From: Rugosimonospora acidiphila
Lineage (GTDB): Bacteria; Actinomycetota; Actinomycetes; Mycobacteriales; Micromonosporaceae
Direction of reading: 5' to 3'
Assembly: GCF_039543385.1 (NCBI RefSeq)
Contig: NZ_BAABJQ010000025.1
Coordinates: 83,287-147,286 of the forward strand
Length of the DNA: 64,000 bases
Under the pieces are notes generated by a model, which was not told where the DNA came from, did not search any database, and worked only from the letters and a program-made list of their open reading frames with translations. Shown in pieces: positions 1 through 6,526 of this stretch; positions within the stretch are counted from its first letter, which is position 1, and every line of letters starts with the position of its first letter. A program made the translations under genes and the position numbers.

Positions 1-1709
1 TGGTGGGCGGGCGCGCCGACCAGGGCGGCGGTCGCGCCGGACTCGACGATCTGCCCGCCGTACATCACCATCACCCGGTCGGTCACCGCGGAGACCAGGG
101 CCAGGTCGTGCGAGACCAGGATGAGGGCGAAGCCCAGCTCCTCGCGCAGCCGCAGGAGCAGCTGGATCACCTGCGCCTGAACGGTCACGTCCAGCGCGGT
201 CGTCGGCTCGTCGGCGATGATCAGCTTCGGGTCGCGGGACAGCGCCATGGCGATCAGGACGCGCTGGCGCTGGCCGCCGGACAGCTCGTGCGGGTACGAC
301 GAGAGCGTCCGGTCGGGGTCGAGCCCCACCAGCTCCAGCAACTGCCTCGCGCTGCGCGTCCCGCCGGCCCGGATTACCTGCTTGAGCTGCGCCTTGATGG
401 TCATCGACGGGTTCAGCGAGGACAGCGCGTCCTGGTAGATCATGGCCATCTCGTGCCCGAGCAGCTTCCGCCGGGCGGACCGGGACTGAGTCAGCAGGTC
501 GCGGCCGGAGAACAGGATCTCCCCGCCCACCCGGGCGCCCCGGGGCTGCAGGCCCATGACGGTCAGCGAGGTCAGCGACTTGCCGGAGCCGGACTCGCCG
601 ACCAGGCCGAGCACCTCGCCGGGGCGCACCTCGAAAGAGATGCCGTCGACGATGTCCACACCGTTGTGCCGGTCGGCGAAGCCGATGGTCAGGTTCTTGA
701 CCGCGAGGATCGGTTGGCCCTGCGGCAGCGGCCGGGCCCGCTGCGCGATCCGCTGCGCGGCCTCGGCCAGGCCGGGCAGCTCGGTGATCTCGCCGGAGCC
801 GGGCCGGGCCTGCTCCAGCGCGTCGACCTGCTGCTCGTTCCCGCTGGTACCGGAGCGCCGGGCGGCCGGTGCGGCCCAGGCGTCCGAGATGCCTTCGGCG
901 AGGATGTTCAGCGACAACACGGTGAGCAGGATCAGCAGGCCGGGGAAGACCGTGGCCCACCAGCCGCCGAGCAGCACCATGTTCTTGCCGTCGGCGATGA
1001 CGCTGCCCCAGGACGCCTCGGGCGGGCGCACGCCGGCGCCGATGAACGACAGCGACGCCTCGAAGACGATCGCGTCGGCCACCGTGGTGGTGGCGTACAC
1101 CAGGATCGGCGCGGCGCAGTTGACGGCCACGTGGCGCACCAGGATGTGCCGGGTACGCGCGCCGATGGTGCGCTCGGCCGCCACGTAGTCCTCGCCGTAC
1201 TGGGCCAGCACATTCGCGCGCACCACCCGGGCCACCGGCGGCAGGTTCAGGAAGGCGATCGCGAACACCAGCACCGGGATGCTGCCGCCGAACACCGCGA
1301 CCAGCACGGCGGCCAGCGCGATGCCCGGGAACGCCATGATGACGTCCAGCACCCGCATGATGAACTCGTCGACCGCCCGGTGCGAGGTGGCCGCGACCGC
1401 GCCGATGATCGCGCCGGTGACCAGTGCGATCGCGGTGGCGCCCAGGCCGATGATCAGCGACCATCGGGCGCCGTAGAGCAGCCGGCTGAAGATGTCCCGG
1501 TTGGTGCTGTCCAGGCCCATCCAGTGCGCGGCGCTGGGGCCGCCGCCGTTGGCCGCCTGGGCGTACGGGGAGTGGGTCGCCAGTACCGGGGCGAAGATCG
1601 CGGCGAGTGCGATCACCACCAGTACGGCGAGGGAGATCCACGAGGCCAGGTTGAGCCGGCGGAACTTGATGCCGGGCCGGGACAGTCGGTTCGCGAGTCC
1701 TCTGCGCAT
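1..1709 (-). CDS. ABC transporter permease/ATP-binding fusion (DppC-DppD type), partial
   Basis: Inner-membrane permease fused to its ATPase, part of an oligopeptide/dipeptide-type importer. Translation from the ATG at 1709 shows a short cytosolic N-terminus, a DppC-like permease domain (about residues 20-300) and then an ABC ATPase with Walker A GESGSGKS, Q-loop YQDALSSLNP, signature LSGGQRQR and Walker B LIIADEPTTALD. The gene runs off the left edge after the H-loop (VSHDL), so the C-terminus is missing and a partner DppF-type ATPase probably lies outside the window. The ATG overlaps the stop of the DppB-type permease (ATGA), implying translational coupling. Single-chain DppC-DppD fusions are known in actinobacteria. 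The transported substrate cannot be read from this protein. Confidence 0.9.
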   Translation of the reverse strand, partial: MRRGLANRLSRPGIKFRRLNLASWISLAVLVVIALAAIFAPVLATHSPYAQAANGGGPSAAHWMGLDSTNRDIFSRLLYGARWSLIIGLGATAIALVTGAIIGAVAATSHRAVDEFIMRVLDVIMAFPGIALAAVLVAVFGGSIPVLVFAIAFLNLPPVARVVRANVLAQYGEDYVAAERTIGARTRHILVRHVAVNCAAPILVYATTTVADAIVFEASLSFIGAGVRPPEASWGSVIADGKNMVLLGGWWATVFPGLLILLTVLSLNILAEGISDAWAAPAARRSGTSGNEQQVDALEQARPGSGEITELPGLAEAAQRIAQRARPLPQGQPILAVKNLTIGFADRHNGVDIVDGISFEVRPGEVLGLVGESGSGKSLTSLTVMGLQPRGARVGGEILFSGRDLLTQSRSARRKLLGHEMAMIYQDALSSLNPSMTIKAQLKQVIRAGGTRSARQLLELVGLDPDRTLSSYPHELSGGQRQRVLIAMALSRDPKLIIADEPTTALDVTVQAQVIQLLLRLREELGFALILVSHDLALVSAVTDRVMVMYGGQIVESGATAALVGAPAH

Positions 1710-2668
1710 CAGCCTGCGCTCCTGAGTCGGGGGTTGACCAGCAGGTACAGCACATCGACGATGAGGTTCACCACGACGAAGCCGGTCGCGATGGTGAGCA
1801 CGACGCCCTGCACGACGGCCGGGTCACCGTCCTGGACGGCGGTGATCATGAGCTGGCCCATGCCGGGCAGCGAGTAGATGGTCTCGATGACCACCGCGCC
1901 GCCGAGCAGGTACCCGACCCGCAGTCCCAGTACGGTCAACGGGTTGATGAGCGCGTTGCGCAGCACGTTGCGCCCGACCACCACGACCGGGTGCAGGCCG
2001 CTGCCGATCGCGGTGCGCACGTAGTCCTTGTCCAGCTCCTCGACCATGGATGTTCGAATGATCCGGGTGAGCTGGGCGGCCACCGGCAGCGACAGGGACA
2101 GCGCGGGCAGCGTCATCGAGCGCAGCCAGCCGCTGAACGAGTCGGCCGGGTTGACGTACCCGCTGGTGGGGAACCAACCCCTGCCCACGGCCAGGTACTG
2201 GATCATCAGCAGCGCCAGCCAGAACGCTGGCGCGGCGACGCCGATCAGGGATACCAGCCGGATGAGCTGATCGGGCCAGCGGTCCCGGAACAGCGCGGAG
2301 ATGGTCCCGAAGATGACCGACAGCACCACGGCCACGATGAGGCCGAGGAGGGTCAGCTGCAGGGTCAGCGGCATAGCGGTGCTGACCGACTTGAGCACCG
2401 GCGCGCTGGTCAGCACGCTGGTACCCATGTCGCCGTGCAGCAGCTGGCCGACGAAGTGTATGTACCGCACGGGCAGCGGATCCAACAGGCCGTTCTGCAC
2501 CTGGAACTGGTGGATCTGCTGCGGCGTGGGGTTCTGGCCCTCGAAGTACGCGTACTCCGGCTTGTTGTCTGAGAACCGCATGACGATGAAGACGAACAGG
2601 ATGACGCCCAGCAGCAGCGGGATCAGCAGGAGTATGCGGCGTACCAGCATTCTGAGGACCACTGCCAC
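1709..2668 (-). CDS. ABC transporter permease, DppB type
   Basis: Membrane permease of the same importer, 319 aa with about six transmembrane segments. The first is the LVRRILLLIPLLLGVILF stretch after the start, and the EAA-type loop lies in the C-terminal half around RTAIGSGLHP. I chose the GTG at 2668 because AGGAGG lies 6 nt upstream. An open frame continues further upstream but is Pro/Arg-rich and unlike the family. The gene follows the binding-protein gene after a 129-nt gap holding a strong stem-loop, and its stop overlaps the start of the permease-ATPase gene. Family assignment is secure; substrate is unknown. Confidence 0.92.
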   Translation of the reverse strand: MAVVLRMLVRRILLLIPLLLGVILFVFIVMRFSDNKPEYAYFEGQNPTPQQIHQFQVQNGLLDPLPVRYIHFVGQLLHGDMGTSVLTSAPVLKSVSTAMPLTLQLTLLGLIVAVVLSVIFGTISALFRDRWPDQLIRLVSLIGVAAPAFWLALLMIQYLAVGRGWFPTSGYVNPADSFSGWLRSMTLPALSLSLPVAAQLTRIIRTSMVEELDKDYVRTAIGSGLHPVVVVGRNVLRNALINPLTVLGLRVGYLLGGAVVIETIYSLPGMGQLMITAVQDGDPAVVQGVVLTIATGFVVVNLIVDVLYLLVNPRLRSAG

Positions 2669-2743
2669 GGGGTGCCTCCTGGGTTGAGTCGGGACGGGGT
2701 GCACCGGCGCGAGGCCGGGGGTGTTCGGATCGCGTGCGAAAGA

Positions 2744-2791
2744 CCGGCGCGGCGCCGGACAAGGGGTGGGGGACCACCGGCGCCGCGCCGG
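2744..2791 (-). promoter_or_regulatory. Intercistronic stem-loop downstream of the binding-protein gene
   Basis: Perfect 15-bp inverted repeat (arms 2744-2758 and 2777-2791, 18-nt loop) between the binding-protein stop and the DppB start. There is no T-tract. In ABC importer operons such hairpins commonly protect or partly terminate the mRNA so that the binding protein is made in excess. That role is inferred here. Confidence 0.75.
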
Positions 2792-2797
2792 CGTCAA

Positions 2798-4414
2798 TCA
2801 GACGAGCTTGGCCTTGAGCAGGTTGAAGCCCGGGTAGGGCAGGGCCTGAATGCCGCTGAGCTTCTTCGGGTCCCACGCGGTCATCAGCTCGGTGTGCACC
2901 ACCGGGTACAGGACCGCCTGCTCGGCGATCATGTCGAGGTACTGGTGCTCCAGGTTGAGTTTCTGGGTCTTGTCGGGCTGCGCGGCCGCCTGGTCCATCA
3001 GATTGAAGATCTGCTTGGCCTCCGCGCTGCTGTCCCACTTGGTGTACTTCATCCACGTGCCGTTGGCCGTGTAGTTGTACCGCAGGATCAGGTCACAGTC
3101 CTGCCCGAACTGGTTCGGGTTCGAGGTGGCCGCCACCACCTGGTAGGACTGGGACTGGTCCATCTTCGTGAACAGGGCGCTGGTGTCCTGGGGCTGCAGC
3201 TGCACCTTGATGCCGACCGCCTCCCAGGAGTTGGCCAGCGTGGGCAGGCAGTCCACGATCCAGCTGACGTTGACCGCCATCAGGGTGATGGACAGGTTCG
3301 ACACGCCCGCCGCGGCGAGCAGTTGCTTGGCCTTGTTCGGGTCGTAGTTGTAGACCGTGGAGGCCTTCGCGTACGACGGGTTCTGCTGGTTGAGGAAGCT
3401 GGACGCCGCGGTGCCGTAGCCCTTGAGCGCCACGTCGATCATTTTCTGCGTGTCGATCGCGTAGAACATGGCCTGGCGGACCCGCACGTCGTTGAACGGC
3501 GCCTGCGCGGTGTTGAACATCAGGAACATGTGGTTCATGCCCTTGCCGCCGTCGACCGTGAGGCCGCCCTTCTGCAGCTGCTGGATGTTCGCGTAGGGCA
3601 CGTTGTCGGAGATCTGCGCGCCGGCGCTGCTGCCGGAGATCTTCGCTACCCGGGCCGACTCGTCCACAATGGACAGCCAGTTCATCTTCTTGATGGTCGG
3701 CTTGAGCGGCCCGTTGTAGTCGGAGAACAGCTCGAGTTCGCTGTTGGACTTGGCGTTGTTGGCGGTCAGCTTGTAGGGGCCGGAGCCGACCGCCTTGCCG
3801 CCCTTGGCCGCGTCCAGCCCGGCCTGGGTGTTGAACACGTGCTTGGGCATGATCTTCGGGATGGTGAGCCGGGGCAGGCCGTCCGGGAACGCGTACTTGA
3901 GGGTGAACGTCACCTCGTTGTCCCCGGACTGCTTGACCGAGGTGAGCCAGTTGGCCAGGAAGGAGTACGCCAGGGTCTGGTTGGCCGGGTCGAGCGCGCG
4001 CTGGTAGGTCCACACCACGTCGTCGACGGTGACCGGCTGCCCGTCGTGCCACTTCGCCCCGGAGCGCAGGGTGAACTTCCAGGTCGTACCGGCGGTGTCG
4101 GGCAGCGCGGTGGCCAGCGCCGCGTACGGGGCGCGGGTCACCGGGTCGGTGTCGACCAGACCCTCGTAGATGTGTTGGTTGGCGGCCATGGAGAAGGCCG
4201 ACGCGGTCAGCAGCGGGTCCCAGCTCTGGTCGTTGCCGTACCCGATGACGCCGGTCAGAAGTTCGTTGTTCGCGGCGTCCCCGGTCGAGCTCGTTGAGGC
4301 GGGGCCACTGCATGCGGAGATGGCGGCAGTAACGGCAGCGGCGCCACCGAGCATGCCGCTGAAGCGCAAAAAGTCGCGACGGCTGACGGCGAGCCTGGAT
4401 ACCGGCGCGCTCAC
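2798..4414 (-). CDS. ABC transporter substrate-binding protein (SBP family 5, TAT-exported lipoprotein)
   Basis: Extracytoplasmic solute-binding protein of about 538 aa for the importer encoded downstream. The N-terminus has a twin-arginine motif (SRRDFLRFSG), a hydrophobic stretch and a lipobox ending SAC, so it should be exported folded by TAT and lipid-anchored. The remainder has the SBP_bac_5 layout (LRSGAKWHDGQPVTVDDV, later VRQAMFYAID). I placed the start at the GTG at 4414 because AGGAGG precedes it by 4 nt, the same arrangement as the DppB gene; an ATG at 4459 is possible but has no good ribosome site. The neighbouring GH42 beta-galactosidase and shared operators suggest an oligosaccharide ligand rather than a peptide, which is inference. 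Confidence 0.9.
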   Translation of the reverse strand: MSAPVSRLAVSRRDFLRFSGMLGGAAAVTAAISACSGPASTSSTGDAANNELLTGVIGYGNDQSWDPLLTASAFSMAANQHIYEGLVDTDPVTRAPYAALATALPDTAGTTWKFTLRSGAKWHDGQPVTVDDVVWTYQRALDPANQTLAYSFLANWLTSVKQSGDNEVTFTLKYAFPDGLPRLTIPKIMPKHVFNTQAGLDAAKGGKAVGSGPYKLTANNAKSNSELELFSDYNGPLKPTIKKMNWLSIVDESARVAKISGSSAGAQISDNVPYANIQQLQKGGLTVDGGKGMNHMFLMFNTAQAPFNDVRVRQAMFYAIDTQKMIDVALKGYGTAASSFLNQQNPSYAKASTVYNYDPNKAKQLLAAAGVSNLSITLMAVNVSWIVDCLPTLANSWEAVGIKVQLQPQDTSALFTKMDQSQSYQVVAATSNPNQFGQDCDLILRYNYTANGTWMKYTKWDSSAEAKQIFNLMDQAAAQPDKTQKLNLEHQYLDMIAEQAVLYPVVHTELMTAWDPKKLSGIQALPYPGFNLLKAKLV

Positions 4415-4454
4415 GGTGCCTCCTATGGGGATCTGGGGTGTGATCTCATGAGTG

Positions 4455-4483
4455 GACATTGGACGTCCCACATCCCATGTCCG
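4455..4483. promoter_or_regulatory. Putative FadR/GntR operator in the SBP-regulator divergent promoter
   Basis: Imperfect inverted repeat between the divergent SBP and regulator genes. Its core GGACGTCCCACATCCC (4461-4476) aligns with two other sites in this locus (5588-5603, 6425-6440) to give GGACRTCCNACRTCCY. It overlaps ACATCCCATGTC (4470-4481), which recurs exactly at 6331-6342. Both are good candidates for binding by the two FadR-type proteins encoded here. Confidence 0.6.
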
Positions 4484-4546
4484 GTAAGGTTGGAGGCTAG
4501 GGGGCGATCGTGGCCCCGGTCAAGAGCGGATCACCAGGAGATGTCT

Positions 4547-5356
4547 GTGGCATTTCACCCCGATCGCCCGCATATGACAGACGACCAGGTGCGGCGCGCG
4601 GCGAAGCCCGCCGGCCGGGTACCCGTGGCCGCCCGACGCCGCAGCCGTGCCACCGAGGTTCAGGAGGCGGTCAAGGACATCATCCTGCAGCGTGGCCTGG
4701 TCACCGGGGATGCGCTGCCCACGGAGTCCGAGCTCATGGAGGAGCTGGGCATCGGGCGCAACTCCGTGCGCGAGGCGCTCAAGGTGCTGCAGGCGGTCGG
4801 CATCGTGGAGATCCGCCACGGCTTCGGCATGTTCGTGGGGCGCATGTCGCTCAACGGCTTCGTCGATGAACTCGCCTTCCACAGTCGGATCACCATGCAG
4901 GACGAGCGCAACCACCTGGGCCACCTTATCGAGATCCGCGAGGTGCTGGAGAGCGGGCTGGTGCTGCGGCTGATCGACGGCCGGGAGGGCGTTGATGGGG
5001 ATGAAGGTCTCGATTTGCCAACATTGCTCACGCCGATACGCGAGGTAATCGAGCGGATGCAGGCTGAGGCGGCGGTCGACGTCGTCTCGCCGGAGACCGA
5101 CCGGCTCTTCCACGACCTGCTCTACCGGCCGCTGGGCAACCCGCTGGTGGGTCAGCTGCTCGGCGCGTTCTGGGAGGTGTACCACCAGCTGCGCGATGAC
5201 CTCGGTACGCCGGACGAGACGCCGGTGGACGTCGCCCGCACCCACCGCGACATCTACTGGGCGGTGCTTGCCGGGGATCGGGTGGCGGCCACGGCGGCGA
5301 TGCGGGACCACTTCGCCGGGGTACGCGCGCGGCTGGCCCGCCTGGGCCGGGGATAG
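4547..5356 (+). CDS. FadR-family GntR transcriptional regulator
   Basis: DNA-binding regulator of about 269 aa. A winged-helix GntR domain occupies roughly residues 30-105 (ALPTESELMEELGIGRNSVREALKVLQ in outline, then the wing GIVEIRHGFGMFVG), followed by an all-helical FCD-like ligand domain ending near the C-terminus. The GTG at 4547 has AGGAG 6 nt upstream; an ATG at 4541 is too close to that site. It is divergent from the importer operon with an operator-like repeat between them, so it probably controls that operon and itself. It is a clear paralogue of the regulator at 5613-6299. The effector is unknown; a sugar or sugar acid is plausible from context. Confidence 0.88.
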   Translation: MAFHPDRPHMTDDQVRRAAKPAGRVPVAARRRSRATEVQEAVKDIILQRGLVTGDALPTESELMEELGIGRNSVREALKVLQAVGIVEIRHGFGMFVGRMSLNGFVDELAFHSRITMQDERNHLGHLIEIREVLESGLVLRLIDGREGVDGDEGLDLPTLLTPIREVIERMQAEAAVDVVSPETDRLFHDLLYRPLGNPLVGQLLGAFWEVYHQLRDDLGTPDETPVDVARTHRDIYWAVLAGDRVAATAAMRDHFAGVRARLARLGRG

Positions 5357-5379
5357 CCGCGCCGGGAACCGCCGGTCAG

Positions 5380-5431
5380 CGACTGGTCTGGGTCGTCGCG
5401 TGACGTGGGACGCGCCGAGCCAGACCAGTCG
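5380..5431. repeat. Dispersed palindromic element, copy 1 (possible terminator hairpin)
   Basis: Inverted repeat with perfect 12-nt arms (CGACTGGTCTGG at 5380-5391 and its complement at 5420-5431), located 23 bp after the regulator stop between convergent genes. The 51 nt at 5381-5431 match the reverse complement of 63323-63373 at 44 of 51 positions by eye, with both arms conserved and most differences in the loop. It can act as a bidirectional terminator, but the distant second copy shows it is a dispersed element and not merely a local hairpin. Confidence 0.8.
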
Positions 5432-5585
5432 GGAACAGCTGCGGGGGCGACGTGGCGGAGCCCGGCGTCATCGCCGAGGCGGGGGTGTGGATCGGCCGGG
5501 CCGGAGTGCGGCGGCGGGGGCATGTGCGTCGGGCCGCGACGGGCCGCGACGGGCCGCCCCGAACCACCGCTCCACTCCTCGGATA

Positions 5586-5604
5586 TGGGACGTCCGACGT
5601 CCCA
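5586..5604. promoter_or_regulatory. Perfect 9+1+9 palindrome matching the FadR operator core
   Basis: TGGGACGTC, one C, then GACGTCCCA: a perfect palindrome 9 bp from the stop of the second regulator gene. Its core GGACGTCCGACGTCCC is the best match in the locus to GGACRTCCNACRTCCY. The position at the 3' end of two convergent genes is unusual for an operator. It could be an auxiliary site for looping or contribute to termination. Confidence 0.55.
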
Positions 5605-5612
5605 GGACCGGA

Positions 5613-6299
5613 TCAGGCCACCCGCTCCTGCGCCGCCTCCGCGCGGGAGATGCGCTCCCGGACGTCACGGAAATGCCGCCGCATCGCCTCCTGCGCGCCC
5701 GCGGCGTCCTGCGCGCGCAGCGCGTCGACGATGCGCCGGTGGTTGGCCACGATGTCGTGGGTGCGCTCGGCCGGCGAGCCCAGCACCGTCTCGACCTGGT
5801 GATACACCCGCCAGAACAGGTCGATCAGCTGTAGCACCAGCTCATTGCCGCAGGACTCGTAGAGCAGCGCGTGGAAGGCCCGGTCCGCCTCCGCGTCGGT
5901 GCCCAGCGCGGTGACCAGCGCGTCGAGCGCGGACAACCGGCTGGTGCTGGTGGTGGTGGCCACCCGGCCGATGAGGCCGGTCTCCAGCATCTCCCTGACC
6001 TCGACCAGGTCGTGCAGCGCCCGGATGCCGCCGGCCGCCCCGGAGCGGATCCGGAACTCCAGCGACGGGCCGAGCACGTCGAGCGAGGCGTGCCCGATGA
6101 ACGTGCCGTACCCGTGGCGGATCTCGACGATGCCCAGCGCCTGGAGCGCCCGGATCGCCTCGCGGACGGAGTTGCGGCTCGCCCCGAGGATCTCCATCAG
6201 CTGGGGTTCGGTGGGCATCGGTGCGCCCGGCGCGAGCTGGCGCTCGTGGATCAGAGCGACGATGCGGTCCTGAACCGAGTCGCCGCCACGCCTGCTCAT
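5613..6299 (-). CDS. FadR-family GntR transcriptional regulator (second copy)
   Basis: Regulator of 228 aa with an N-terminal GntR winged helix (PTEPQLMEILGASRNSVREA, wing GIVEIRHGYGTFIG) and an FCD-type helical domain. The ATG at 6299 follows GGGAGG with a 4-nt spacer; upstream in-frame sequence lacks family similarity. It is divergent from the GH42 beta-galactosidase gene, and the intervening DNA has two operator-like motifs, so regulation of the glycosidase and autoregulation are likely. It is clearly related to the regulator at 4547-5356, especially in the recognition helix and wing, which explains why the two promoters share motifs. Confidence 0.88.
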   Translation of the reverse strand: MSRRGGDSVQDRIVALIHERQLAPGAPMPTEPQLMEILGASRNSVREAIRALQALGIVEIRHGYGTFIGHASLDVLGPSLEFRIRSGAAGGIRALHDLVEVREMLETGLIGRVATTTSTSRLSALDALVTALGTDAEADRAFHALLYESCGNELVLQLIDLFWRVYHQVETVLGSPAERTHDIVANHRRIVDALRAQDAAGAQEAMRRHFRDVRERISRAEAAQERVA

Positions 6300-6330
6300 G
6301 CCGCCTCCCCGGTGGCCCGATCCGAGTGCA

Positions 6331-6342
6331 ACATCCCATGTC
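6331..6342. promoter_or_regulatory. ACATCCCATGTC motif upstream of the second regulator
   Basis: Exact 12-bp copy of 4470-4481, containing the small palindrome ACAT-CCC-ATGT, 32 bp upstream of the regulator start. Its recurrence in the promoter of the paralogous regulator suggests cross- or autoregulation. Confidence 0.5.
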
Positions 6343-6424
6343 GGGGTTCGTCGCCCGCCGTTCGCAATGTACTCTCCGTGTCCGACTTGACGGGGACCGT
6401 ACGCGCCCATAGTTTTTCTGACCA

Positions 6425-6440
6425 GGACATCCTACGTCCT
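6425..6440. promoter_or_regulatory. Putative FadR operator upstream of the beta-galactosidase gene
   Basis: GGACATCCTACGTCCT fits GGACRTCCNACRTCCY, 87 bp upstream of the GH42 start and on the far side of the divergent promoter from the regulator gene. Confidence 0.55.
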
Positions 6441-6526
6441 CCGTGGCCGCTGCCCGGAGCGCAACGCTGCGCCTGTCGCAATCGCTGCCTCGCACGCACG
6501 AGTACCCGTCGAGGAGACCACCCACC

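Noticed and set aside
3..1877. Long plus-strand reading frame over the ABC transporter genes
   Set aside because: Antisense shadow. The minus strand in this interval encodes an ABC permease-ATPase fusion with all motifs, while the plus frame gives low-complexity Arg/Gly/Asp-rich sequence.
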